From Ornithodoros turicata (Eukaryota; Arthropoda; Arachnida; Ixodida; Argasidae), in assembly GCF_037126465.1 (NCBI RefSeq), contig NC_088210.1, forward strand, positions 9,942,011-10,006,010: DNA of 64,000 bases, written 5' to 3'. Positions 43,514 through 53,505 of this stretch are shown piece by piece. Numbering within the stretch: the stretch's first letter is position 1; every line of letters begins with the position of its first letter. Under the pieces are notes generated by a model. That model did not search any database and had not been told where the DNA came from. It saw only the letters and a program-made list of their open reading frames with translations. The position numbers were made by a program, and so were the translations under genes.

Positions 43514-44280
43514 AGAAGGCAATGCGCAGCGGCGCGTGGGCGATATGTATGTACCTTGCGGTTCAAGAGAGGCTCATCTCCGTTCTCTTGCGCATGCACC
43601 GGCGTTAGTTCCCCTTTCTCGAACTCTCACGAGAACGAAATATGTCAGAACACCTAACCTAACTGACCCTCGTGCCGGACTCTCAGCGTGCCCGCCACAC
43701 CAATCGTCCCCAAATGTGTGTAATTGCACGTGCGAAATCCAGACCCATTACACGAAATAAGTATGATCACATAAAAAAGTGATAGTTCTCAGGTGAGAAC
43801 ACCCTGGTATCGCATACCCAATGGGAAAAAAAGTGACATGAAAATTCAGCTGTCCACTCTCGTGAAATATATTCGCGTACATGTCCGACCATGGCCGGCG
43901 TTGTCAAGCCCGTATCCGGCCCGGGCCCGGTGGCTGAAACCCGAGCCCGGCCCAAGCCCGCATAAAAACGCAAAGCACGGCCCGGCCGGGCCCGGGCTTT
44001 CGGGTAAGCCCGGGCCCGTGCAGTGCTCTAGTGCGTGCGTGTGCGTGTGTGCGTGCGTGTCTGTGTGTGTATGTGTGCGTGCGTGTGTGCATGTGTGCGT
44101 GCGTGCGTGCGTGTTTCATCTTGCGTTTGATTGGCGTAGCGGTAACCAACTTTCATATTTCACATCTAATGTCTAATGTTTCGCGTGTAATGGGGTAGTG
44201 TACCGCTCTCCAGCGGTGAATCACCCCATGTCATATAAGTGACGATTTATTTGTTGTTATTGTTGCTGTTGACTATACCG
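43113..44280 (+). repeat. LINE 3' UTR interrupted by a hAT-type element
   Basis: TATGACCATTGGTGCTTG and (GT)n at 43113-43177 join to (GTGC)n, GCGTGTAATGGGGTAGTGTA, CGGTGAATCACCCCATG and (GTT)n at 44039-44280. The same order is uninterrupted at 62130-62377. Confidence 0.85.
43186..44030. mobile_element. hAT-type element tiled with CGGGCCCG-like motif
   Basis: Ends TAGAGCACTGCACGGGCC and GGCCCGTGCAGTGCTCTA are perfect 18-bp inverted repeats. GTGCGTGC is duplicated on both sides (43178-43185, 44031-44038), 8 bp as in hAT elements, although the flank is itself a (GTGC)n microsatellite. Both ends are tiled with GGCCCGGGCC variants. Interior 845 bp, includes (CTTG)n at 43479-43512 and no transposase frame. 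Confidence 0.92.
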
Positions 44281-44492
44281 TTGTTGCTCGAGCTATACTA
44301 CGTCACCGTATCGAGATTATTGGTTATAACAAATATTCCATGCGCAATAATCTAGATCAGCTTTTCGTAACACAGAACGTTTACCTCGCTCTGTGTCCTT
44401 GAACGCTCCATCACGCAAGTAAGGGATTTACACAAGATTCTCACCTCGAAACATTTAAACCGAGATCAACGGTCCCTTAATATCCCCCCAAC

Positions 44493-44556
44493 GATATCAA
44501 TCGTGATCATGGTTGGCTAGGAGCGTGCTATGTGGTGAAGTTCATTTTTAAGAGTG
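44493..44556. mobile_element. MITE-P right-end fragment
   Basis: AACGATATCAATCGTGATCA, GGTTGGCTAGGAGCGTGCTA and TTTTTAAGAGTG. The left arm is absent. Confidence 0.88.
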
Positions 44557-45061
44557 TGGGGGTAGTTATTGTCACTGAAACATTCATCACGTCACTAACT
44601 ATAACGTTGCTAAAAAGAACTGAGTGTTAACTTCAGGTTTAAACGACCCTTGATATCACTTCATCAGCGTTAAGTTAGCGTTGGTGTAACCGGCTATGGC
44701 CGTTGGATCTTAAGCAACGTGCGACAGCTGCTTTAATCACATTCCTTGTGGACATTTTAGCGCCTTTTAACTTAGTTAGATGTAGATGCGTATACGGCTT
44801 CTGTATTTTGTTTAGTTAGATGTACTAATTTCTATTTACTTTTTTTTGTGAGTGTGTGTTTCGGAGTAGCCGGCTCCTGTGTTTTGTATAGGAACAATGG
44901 TGGCTCTATATTTTTCGTCTTAATTCTCACCTAATCTAATCTAACCTCAGAGAGTGTCGGTATTCCTTAGAACGGGTGGGGGTGGCACGCGTATTCGCTG
45001 GGTTTTGGAGGACTTTGTTTAACTTGTGCCTTTTTGGCAGGTACTTTGGGGGCTGTTGTAC
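44557..45061. other. No recognisable feature
   Basis: No element end or domain recognised. Confidence 0.4.
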
Positions 45062-45312
45062 GCTCTTTAAACAGGCGGTGGTGCTGCTAACGAAATTGTT
45101 CGTCGCTGTCGGCCACACGGAGGCGGGCAACGTCACAACTAACGCTCTGGGGGAATGTGCGTCCTGGGCTGACTTCCGCAGGAACTGTACCGACGTATGT
45201 CTCACAGCGTCTGAGAAAAAAAAAACAGGAAAAACCTCAGACGACACAGCAGGCACCGGTATTCGAACCCGGGTGCCTCCCTGTCTCGACGTGACGTGGT
45301 CGCTATAACACG
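45062..45312 (-). mobile_element. SINE-A, minus strand, diverged
   Basis: GCCGTT/CGCTGTCGGCCACAC, GGCAACGTCACAACTAACGC, GCGTCCTGGGCTGACTTC, CAGGAAAAACCTCAGACG and GGTATTCGAACCCGGG in the usual order. The A box region is eroded (GTGGTCGCTATAACAC). Confidence 0.88.
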
Positions 45313-46016
45313 CTGAATACCAACCAGAATGAGGCACGCTTGCACGTGCGCTTATACGTGTGTGGTTAAATGTGACTCGGAAAACGTAACCTCGGTTAAT
45401 AACAAGTACAGTAACGGTCTGTGCGGGTGTCCGACCTGTGAGCCCCTCCTCTGAACTCTATATGGCTAGAAGACCTTCCGTGACCAAAGCCACCGTGTAT
45501 CACGTGATCCATTCACTTCAAATAGCTCACCGACGTACGGTACATTGACGTGGAAATGCCCGTCTGCCACGAGACGCTGTAAAAACAGCAGGTGGCCAAC
45601 GAAGCAGTTGCCGTCTGGGAACGGGTTACGGGGTAGACCTCCAGCATGTTGCGATGCCCCTGCATGTGACAGCCTTATACACGAGAAAGAACACGGTAGA
45701 AACCTCCCCGCTAGCATAATGAAATTGCGAGTCTGCACCAAGTGGAGAAAGTCGATTAAGAACGTGCAAACATTCCGGGATTGGATCCAGCGGGCCGGTC
45801 CACCCCTCAAATTAGTGCGGGGTCCAGCCACCCCAGGAGGGACACCGCAAGGCATGATTCACCCCTTGGCGTGACTCAGCGGCACAAATAGCGAACAAGC
45901 ATTCCAGGAATGAGACATTCCCTCTCTTGGTATATACGGACGAAACCTGAGAGAGATTATTGCGCTGTTCGAGGGCTGTTCGAGGCGCTGTTCGCCCGAC
46001 TATGCTGAGAAGAGTT
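45313..46016. other. No recognisable feature
   Basis: Frames of 129 codons (minus, 45466-45855) and 109 codons (plus, 45545-45874) overlap. Neither shows a recognisable domain. Confidence 0.4.
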
Positions 46017-46202
46017 GATCCAACCCAACACCTCTCGTCGAGATGCTGAGTTAATGCATCGGATGCGACTCGATGTAGCTTTTACAGCTCAGTGGGGTTA
46101 CCGCTTGAGACAAGTTGAGTCTCCCTGCTGCCGTCACTACGGTGCTCTGGAAGACCTAGAGCACATTCTTCTTCGTTGTCCAGGCAGTCTCCGGGTCTCC
46201 TA
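46017..46202 (+). pseudogene. LINE C-terminal zinc-binding fragment
   Basis: RRDAELMHRMRLDVAFTAQW then CCRHYGALEDLEHILLRCPG on the plus strand is the C..C...ED.EHIL..C block of I/Jockey-like LINEs, the same region as in the 20.1, 26.1, 61.2 and 61.9 kb copies but a different family by sequence. Only 62 codons remain. Confidence 0.8.
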
Positions 46203-46314
46203 ATTATCTAGACGCTTATAACAGGCCATGTACATTCCAATCGTTCCAAGTTCTTCCGTGACCTTCAAAAATTGGGATACTTTAAAACCGATACCCGACG
46301 CCAATATGAAATTA

Positions 46315-46895
46315 CCGTATTTTCCGGTGTATACCGCGCACTCTTGCATAAAGCGCACCCCTAAAAACGGGCCGAATTGAAAAAAAAAGTTAGATGTGTA
46401 ACGCGCACCGCAATGTTGCTACAGGTGTACACTGCCACGGTATACACCATAAACCAAGGCGGTGTATCATATATGCATATGCTTTATTTAAAACTCATTT
46501 AGTCGTAGTCGAAGCCGTTAAACACCGACGCAACAGAGTCGATGTCATGATAGTATACTTCAGTCTCCTCTCCGCTTTCGGTTTCGTGACCCTTCTCCAA
46601 TCACGCCAGTCCTCTGAAATTAATTCAGGATTATTGACTGCTCAACAGCATCCTTGAGGAGCATCATTAACCTTTTATGATGTCCAGTGCCCTTTCGCCG
46701 GTTGTGTCAACTGACCCTGAGAGATTGCCCCTCTTTCACTTCTGAACATTTGGGAGAAAGCCACAGCACACCATGGAAGAGGCTAGAATTTGTATATATA
46801 ACGCGTGTACAAAGCGCACCATTAGATAACGCGCAGGACCTCTTCAGACCACCGTTTTACTGTGTAACGCGCTCGTTATACACCGGAAAATACGG
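46315..46895. mobile_element. Pogo-like deletion derivative with CCGTATTTTCCGG ends
   Basis: Ends CCGTATTTTCCGGTGTATA and complement (TATACACCGGAAAATACGG), TA on both sides (46313-46314, 46896-46897). Subterminal GCGCAC and AACGCGC motifs recur. On the minus strand, about 46495-46575 encodes an acidic tail ending EETEVYYHDIDSVASVFNG and a stop, resembling the C-terminus of pogo/Jerky-type transposases. The rest of the transposase is missing (581 bp in all), so it depends on a partner elsewhere. The family assignment rests on the tail and TA target. Confidence 0.75.
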
Positions 46896-48518
46896 TATGT
46901 CCGCCGCTGTTATGTACCCCTTTGACTTCCCATATGAGAGAGCACAAGGTAATGTAAGGTTGGGTTGGGTTGGATGGGATTGGATTGGATCGGATTGTAC
47001 CTTATGTACATCATGGACCTTACCTTGTGCTTTGCAGATTACGTTACGTTGGATGGTTGGTTTGTGGCATTCACCCGACGCGTGTTCCCAAAAATTAAAA
47101 CGTATGCGTTTTGTGGCTCTTCTTTTCGGTTTTGCCTTAAATGAAAGTCCACGGAGTGATACCTTACCCCCTAAAACCAGTGTTTAAAAAAAGAAGAAGT
47201 CTTGTCTCTGTAATTAATTAGGCACATCGAGTACAAATACTATCCACGACTGTTAATAATATCCAGTTGATCACATTTAAACAGAGCGGCAGTCTTCTTC
47301 TTCGTCTTCCTCCATGCACGTCAGTCGGGAGAGGGGGTGGGTGGGATATACGTTTATTTCGGAAAGGTCAGCCTGAACGAAGGTCGGTGATCACTCGGGA
47401 GAGCTTATAGTAGACGCATTAGAGATAAAATACAACGGATGGACATAGATGCGAAAGCAAAGTGAAACACAAATTATTAGCAAAATGCATAGGCGACATT
47501 GAACTGAATTCAAACTGAATTATATTATTGGCAGTTTACCCAAATATATTCACGGCCGCTAGATTTCGTGAAATCTATCGATTACTAAAGTTCGTGGCTT
47601 GATTGTCTCACTTTGTGACACGCTTTAGATTACCATATCTAATTAATATTCCATTCATTATATATCCCTGCCCCGCGGAGCAGCTCGCATTAATTAATAC
47701 GACGTAATTTGGCAGATACTAATCGAATCAATAACGAGTTACGATAGTAACAATAACTTCCACCTCCGACACGTTAAGGGTGCAGAGAATGGTCCCAACG
47801 ATGAAGGACGACTAGCCCGTGGCCACACCCTCTTTGTTGGCGGGCCCCGGATGGCACGGTGTACATCATCGTTTCTTATACCTGGCAAACATAACGACCC
47901 GGGTTAATGTGGCCCACGAACAGGTTGCGTGTCACCGAACTCTTGTGTGAGCGAAGACGCAGGCGACCAGCTCAAAAGTGGACGGCCGGTAATTGGACCC
48001 AAGAGAAAGGGGTTTCCATGCAAAGCATTGGATCGATGAGCTGCCACTCAGCCCTTTGCTACTAACAAGCGGTCAACGCCACTGCGTAAAAACAAGCCTG
48101 TCAGTCAGCCGGCGCCAGACCCGGCTGACCACCAGGATGCTCGCTTTTTTTTTCTTTTTTTTGTTTGTTGTTGTTGTTGCTTTGCTGGACTGTATACACG
48201 ATGCTCGCGAACTAACCGATATGTATAGCTTCAAAACAATTGCCGCGGGCACTGAAGCAAAGCTATCTCCCCGGAGACGATGATGTCTCTCCGCCAGGGG
48301 AGAGACAGTCGTATACCTCCCAGCTATATAAATGCAATACTATCCGGCGTTCATCCGGGCCCTTCGATGTTGTGCTACGAGTAAAGGGGACGTCGAAGGG
48401 TCCAGATGAATGATGGTGTTGCGGGGGGGTGACGGGAGGTTGGGCGGTGGACGCCACGCCGCAAATGTATCGCTAAATGTCGCCAGAAACGGCGGCAGGT
48501 TGCAGCACACTGTCTATA
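46896..48518. other. Unassigned
   Basis: (TTGGA/TTGGG)n near 46960-46995, T runs near 48146-48161 and (GTT)n at 48164-48178. Frames at 46687-47187 and 47993-48283 have no domain. Confidence 0.4.
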
Positions 48519-49518
48519 CCGGGTGTTTCAGTTAAATCCCCGGTGGTGGTGGTGGTGGTGGTGGCGATAGGGCTTGCCGTTGTCGGCCTCACGTATGTGG
48601 GCAACGTCACGACTCACGCCCTGGGGGAATGTGCGTCCTGGGCCGACTTCTAAGGGAACTGTGCCGACATATGTCTGAAAGCGTCTGAGGAAAACCCAGG
48701 AAAAACCCCAGACAGCACAGCCGGCACCGGGATTCGAACCCGGGTACCTCCCCGGGCTATATAATTCGCGAACCGGTGCACCAATCGAATAACTTTCTTT
48801 TTTACAAGTATCTGTCCGATACCACCTACAAGTTGCACACCGTGTGAATGAGTGGGAGGCGCTCATTATTAAAATAAAAATGCAAATGAGTTTCGTCAAA
48901 AAGCGTATCTTCTAAAGCAGGGCGCTGTCGGCATTAAAATGGGTACTACCCCTTTTGAGACCTTCAGTGGACACCTTTTAGAGAAAAATCTGCCACCGAA
49001 GCGGGTCATTTGTTGCAATTAATTAATTAATTGGTTTCGGTTTACGTATTTTTGTCGCGGCCGGTCGCGGCGAAGCGCAAAAGGGCGTATTTCATTGGTG
49101 TAATTCATTGGTGTAATTCATTAATGTAAGGACGTAATTTATTGAGGGATAAGGGAGTGAAAGAGCGTCCTTTTGCGCTGCGCCGCGACCAGCCGCGACA
49201 AAAATACGTAAACCGAAACCAATTAATTACTGCAACAAATGACCCGCTTCGGTGGCAGATTTTTTCTCTAAAAGGTGTCTATTGAAGGTCTCAAAAGGGG
49301 TAGTACCCATTTTAATGCCGACAGCGCCCTGCTTCAGAAGTTACGCTTTTTTACGAAACTCATTTGCATTTTTATTTTAATAATGAGCGCCTCCCACTCA
49401 TTCACACGGTGTGCAGCTTGTAGGTGGTATCGGACAAATACTTGTAAAACAGAAAGTTCGTGGATTGGTGCACCCGTTCGCGAATTATTTAGCCCGGGGA
49501 TTTAACTGAAACACCCGG
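48519..49518. mobile_element. 1-kb foldback element with about 350-bp arms, TA target
   Basis: Ends CCGGGTGTTTCAGTTAAATC and complement, TA on both sides. The arms remain near-identical for about 350 bp (GGTGCACCAATCGA, GATACCACCTACAAG, CACCGTGTGAATGAGTGGGA, GCATTAAAATGGGTACTACC, TTTCGGTTTACGTATTTTTG and complements). A spacer of roughly 100 bp contains repeated TTCATTGGTGTAA. The left arm is split by a SINE-A. Noncoding. Confidence 0.92.
48544..48748 (-). mobile_element. SINE-A lacking its A box, 7-bp target duplication
   Basis: 205 bp flanked by TCCCCGG (48537-48543 and 48749-48755). The right arm of the host foldback shows the empty site GGGGATTTAACTG in inverse. On minus it begins at GGTACCCGGGTTCGAATCCC, so it is 5'-truncated inside the tRNA head and keeps only the B box. 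Confidence 0.92.
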
Positions 49519-50479
49519 TATACGTTGGCTACACGGCACAATGACGTTCTTGTTGTTGTTGTTGTTGTTTTTTTCGCTCGGAAAACGCACCGTGGCGAGT
49601 AACGAGTGAGAAACAGGATTAAAATACTCCGGGGCTCCGTCTTCGAAGGCAATTATTAATATCCCGTAGGCGGAAACGCGCGTGCACTCACGCGCACTGC
49701 TATCGGTCACCCTGCCACCGGTACCTCGACGGCGAAACGTGTTTCCCTGCGGGGCAGAGCAGAGTAATTACAATGACTCAAAACAGCATTTAGTACCGAC
49801 TGAGATGGAGAAGGAGCCGAGGAACCTGACTTCCACTTTCATGCACAATACGGAGGTCCACAAATATTTCACTTATATCTCAAATGTGATTACGTCCGGA
49901 AAAAATATGTACTTAACTCTGGTACTTACTCTGAAGGTAGAACTCGTCAATCTGTCTTTCTCCGTTCACTCAGATCATTTCTGTCTTCACCGTGGAGTTT
50001 AGGTTCTTCCCGTTGTTGCTGTTGCTGCTGATTTCACGAGACGTTTCATTTTGTCATTCTCAACAAACACTCACGACGTTTCTCACCAGTGTGTGTAAAC
50101 GTAACCAAGCTGACGCTCGAACACAAAGACAACGTCAAGCCCCTCCATTGCCGCTGTCTGTTTTTTTCAGCATTGCATTGTAGACGTCATCATCCTCAAT
50201 GATGATGGTGATGATTGAAAAAAAAAAACCATGGGGATGTACGCCATATTTAACCAGGGATCGGCTACTCCAGAACGATGAACAGTGCATGAAAAAAAAA
50301 ATTAAGGCTTATTCTCTTCAAGTTGTAGTGATATCGTGTATAGTTTTTCCGGCGTCATTCTAATACGACAACAATGTCGCAGGAATGGTCATCTTTTTTC
50401 TTAGGCTGTTATCACCGCGGAGAAAGTGTACAGCTGTAAGTGGCGTACAGACGTCGACAGGTGGAGCAGAAAAGCAAGG
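49519..50479. other. Unassigned
   Basis: (TTG)n at about 49549-49567 and A runs near 50219 and 50292. Frame 49682-50002 has no domain. Confidence 0.4.
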
Positions 50480-50722
50480 AGAAGTGAAGGATAATGATTT
50501 TAGTGTGCGTCCGGGGCCGACTTCAAGAGGAGATTGTGCTGCGTGGAAAGTCTACCCGAAAACCCAGGAAAAACCTTAGACAGCACGGCCGGTGGACAAG
50601 ATTCGAACCAACCAACCGCCTGCTTTCTGCGTGGCCTTAGAACTTACACCAAGAAGCGTTGCTGTATCCACTCGTCCTAGCCACAGTTGCTTCGAGGCGC
50701 TAACACGGAAATTAAAAATTAA
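50480..50722. mobile_element. SINE remnants in opposite orientation
   Basis: 50500-50615 has minus-orientation SINE body blocks (GTGCGTCCGGGGCCGAC, CCCAGGAAAAACCTTAGAC, GATTCGAACCAACC). 50668-50722 is a plus-orientation Ruka 3' end (CCACAGTTGCTTCGAGGCGC) with an A-rich tail. Confidence 0.75.
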
Positions 50723-50859
50723 TTATATCCAACCGTCGACGCCACATGTGAGAAAACACATGTTGCAGAAGAAGGATTGAAGAAGAGCGCCCAGAACACT
50801 CCACTGGGTGCAGCGATACCTAGGCAAGAGGGAAACGACATTACCATCTCCCGTAGCTC

Positions 50860-53058
50860 GGGAATGAATTCAGCAAGTATTTTTCTGGAATACTGGGACG
50901 TACAGTTCCCTTGGTGAATGCCTCTCTGGCGCGCTCACTGGTTGCCCTATTACCGACGGTACCCCAAAGTGTTGTGGACTCTCTAAGTGGCCCCATTACA
51001 GCTGACGAGGTTGTCAAGGCCATCACTGATCTGCAGCCGGGAAAGGCTCCTGGTCCCGACGGCTTGACGTCGGAATTCTACAAGCACTTCAAGGATTTAC
51101 TAGCGCCAATACTGACTAAAGTCCTCAACGCTGCTTTCTCTTGTGGATCGTTGCCACCATCTTTCACCAGCACCCGCACAGTTCTCATTCCGAAGAAACG
51201 TGACGCTGACTCCCGCGTATTGATAAGCAACTATCGACCAATCACACTAGCGAATGTGGACTATAAAATTCTTGCGAAAATACTGACTACTCGCTTCCAA
51301 GAAGTAGTACCGTACGTTGTTGGGGAGCATCAAACGTGTGGTATTCGCAGTCGTACCATTTTCACAAATGTACATGTGGCGCGAACGGTCCTCGACTGTT
51401 GTAGTTTCTTTGGACTGCGAGCCGCTTTAATCCAGCTAGATCTGGAAAAGGCATTTGACAGAGTCAGCCATGCGTTCCTTTTTCTCGTCCTGCGCCATGT
51501 GAATGTAGGACGTGTTCTCTTGAAGTGGGTTGGCATGTGCTATCGTGATATTAGTACGAGGTTTCAAGTCAATGGCGTTCTGTCTCAGCCTCTGCCTGTG
51601 AAGTCGTCTGTCAGGCAGGGTTGTCCGCTTTCACCCTTACTGTTCGCTCTCTATATTGAGCCACTGTGCAGGGCTATTCTGGGGGACCCACATGTCCGCG
51701 GCTTCCGGAGACACGAGTTTGAGGTCAAGGTTCTTGCCTACGCCGATGATATCACTCTTTTTTGCTCAACAGTAGGTAGTGTTCATCGTGCTATTTGTCA
51801 CGTACGGCGGTTCTGCGAAGCTAGCGGTGCGTGTGTTAGCTGGCCTAAATGTAGTGGATCGTGGCTAGGTAGGTGGGACAACACGCCCAGCCTCATGGCA
51901 AATCTGTCCTGGTCCAACCAGCCCCCAAAATACCTAAGGATCGAGCTGCGCTGTTCTCGAGCATCTGGTCCTTTCTGGACGCCCTTCCTTGCCCGCTTCC
52001 GACACCTCGTGGCTGCTTGGAAGCCTCTGGATTTCTCCATTTTTGGCAGGTCCTACGTTGCGAACACGTTTTTTGCGTCGCGGGTAAGCTACTACCTGCA
52101 AGTGCTCCCGTGCGCTAGAGTCTATGTAAATCGCATTCAGAGGTGCCTGTGCACCTTTATATGGAATTCCGCGTATGAGCCGATGCGTCGTGGCAACCTT
52201 TTTAGGCCGATCAAACTGGGTGGCCTAGGTGTGTCTTGCCTGTTTGTCCGGCAAATTGTTTGGCGTTTTTGTTTTGTACGCGAGCAACTGAATCCCTTCC
52301 TACAGCATTGTATCGCTGCGATCCTTCGTGACGAAGTCCCTGAAGTATTTGTGTCCACGGTTTATGACACACCAATGTCTGTCTGGGGCTTCTACAAGGA
52401 AGTAACCGCCTCTTTCCGCTTTCTGTTAGCTCGTTTCTCGAGAGAATATCTGTGCGAGACCACTCGGAAGGGGTTGTATCACGCCATCTTGGACTCACTT
52501 TTTCCGCCACCAATGTACCGCACGGTGTTTGAACCCCAGCCCGGGGGTGACATCCTTTTACGTGTGAGCCGCATGCCTATTAGCGCAAAAGTGAAAACAT
52601 TCTTCTTCCGTCTTCACACGGGGACGTTGCCGCTACGTGCATGGCTTCGTGACAGGGGCTTCTGGGTTCCCTGGAACAATTTCAACTGCCGTCTCTGCCC
52701 TGTGGAAGAAACAATAGAACATGCTTTTCTCGGCTGTAGGGATGCCATCTTCTTCTGGGATGTCTTCCAGCGCACATTCAAGGAAGATATTTTCTTGTCT
52801 CCCCGTTCAATTCGCTATCTTCCTGTGCGGAGTGGTAGTGCACTGCCGTGGGATATTTTAATCCTATTGGGATTATATGCGTTGTGGGTCGCGCGTAAGA
52901 TATATGACGCCAATGAACCGCCTGTAGGATCGTGGCCAATATTTCGGCGAATGCTGTTTCCACTGGGAGATTTTTTAATCTGCACGTCTTGTGAGGAGAC
53001 ATCCCAGAAGTGGCTGCACGTGATTGACCTCCTTCGGGCGGGACCCGTTGACTACTGA
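50860..53058 (+). CDS. Reverse transcriptase, L1/Tx1-like, 5'-truncated
   Basis: An uninterrupted frame of 732 codons. It encodes the RNA-dependent DNA polymerase that copies LINE RNA at the nicked target. Numbered from 50911: GKAPGPDGLTSEFY at 44-57, NYRPITL at 107-113 (finger motifs), QLDLEKAFDRV at 175-185 (first catalytic Asp), SVRQGCPLSPLLF at 233-245, and the YADD catalytic pair at 277-280. Thumb-type GGLGVSCLFVRQ follows. A zinc-binding C..C...EHAFLGC block lies at about 592-609. No ATG precedes about residue 209 and the endonuclease is lost to 5' truncation, so it starts at the insertion junction. The L1/Tx1 placement is by motif style; a tree would settle it. The open frame suggests recent insertion. 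Confidence 0.9.
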   Translation, partial: GNEFSKYFSGILGRTVPLVNASLARSLVALLPTVPQSVVDSLSGPITADEVVKAITDLQPGKAPGPDGLTSEFYKHFKDLLAPILTKVLNAAFSCGSLPPSFTSTRTVLIPKKRDADSRVLISNYRPITLANVDYKILAKILTTRFQEVVPYVVGEHQTCGIRSRTIFTNVHVARTVLDCCSFFGLRAALIQLDLEKAFDRVSHAFLFLVLRHVNVGRVLLKWVGMCYRDISTRFQVNGVLSQPLPVKSSVRQGCPLSPLLFALYIEPLCRAILGDPHVRGFRRHEFEVKVLAYADDITLFCSTVGSVHRAICHVRRFCEASGACVSWPKCSGSWLGRWDNTPSLMANLSWSNQPPKYLRIELRCSRASGPFWTPFLARFRHLVAAWKPLDFSIFGRSYVANTFFASRVSYYLQVLPCARVYVNRIQRCLCTFIWNSAYEPMRRGNLFRPIKLGGLGVSCLFVRQIVWRFCFVREQLNPFLQHCIAAILRDEVPEVFVSTVYDTPMSVWGFYKEVTASFRFLLARFSREYLCETTRKGLYHAILDSLFPPPMYRTVFEPQPGGDILLRVSRMPISAKVKTFFFRLHTGTLPLRAWLRDRGFWVPWNNFNCRLCPVEETIEHAFLGCRDAIFFWDVFQRTFKEDIFLSPRSIRYLPVRSGSALPWDILILLGLYALWVARKIYDANEPPVGSWPIFRRMLFPLGDFLICTSCEETSQKWLHVIDLLRAGPVDY

Positions 53059-53258
53059 GACATTTTTGTGTTTTTTCCCTTTGTATTGCTCCATCCCTCC
53101 CGCCCTTTTGGGTTGTGCTGTACGTTAGATGCCTGTTCGCAGAGTGTCAATGGAAACTATAGGGCTGTAATGTAGATAGTGTACATATCTATTGTTCTAC
53201 ACCGCATCTTGTATATACCATTGACACATTAAAATCAGTTTGATTGAAAAAAAAAAAA
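50860..53258 (+). mobile_element. 5'-truncated non-LTR retrotransposon with poly(A), 13-bp target duplication
   Basis: 2399 bp. Flanked by TCTCCCGTAGCTC at 50847-50859 and 53259-53271, the A-box end of the SINE it entered. It holds the reverse-transcriptase frame, a 200-bp 3' UTR (53059-53246) with ACATTAAAATCAGTTTGATTG, and 12 A. The N-terminal endonuclease and ORF1 are missing, so it is dead on arrival. The orientation is the same as the SINE. Confidence 0.95.
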
Positions 53259-53505
53259 TCTCCCGTAGCTCAGTGGTTAGCTTGCTGGCCGTGTCACGTC
53301 GAGACTATGAGGTACCCGGGTTCGAATCCCGGTGCCGTCTGTGCTGTCTGGGGTTTTTCCTGGGTTTTCCTCAGACGCTTTCAGACATATGTCGGCACAG
53401 TTCCCTTAGAAGTCGGCCCAGGACGCACATTCCCCCAGGGCGTGAGTCGTGACGTTGCCCACATACGGCGAGCCCTATCATCACCACCACCACCGGGAAA
53501 CGACA

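Larger units (their letters stand above)
50841..53494 (+). mobile_element. SINE-A, plus strand, split by a LINE
   Basis: Pieces at 50841-50859 (TTACCATCTCCCGTAGCTC) and 53272-53494 (AGTGGTTAGCTTGCTGGCCG, GGGTTCGAATCCCGGTGCC, body, CACCACCACC end) make one SINE. GGGAAACGACA flanks the pair at 50830-50840 and 53495-53505 as its own 11-bp target duplication. Confidence 0.93.

Noticed and set aside
45466..45874. 129- and 109-codon frames as genes
   Set aside because: They overlap on opposite strands and neither resembles a known family.
50860..53058. Retron, group II intron or telomerase-type host reverse transcriptase
   Set aside because: Poly(A), 5' truncation, target duplications and LINE-type C-terminal blocks identify a non-LTR retrotransposon.
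23577..53360. tRNA genes suggested by A and B boxes
   Set aside because: All sit in SINE heads with long shared bodies or inverted pieces, and cloverleaf stems are incomplete.
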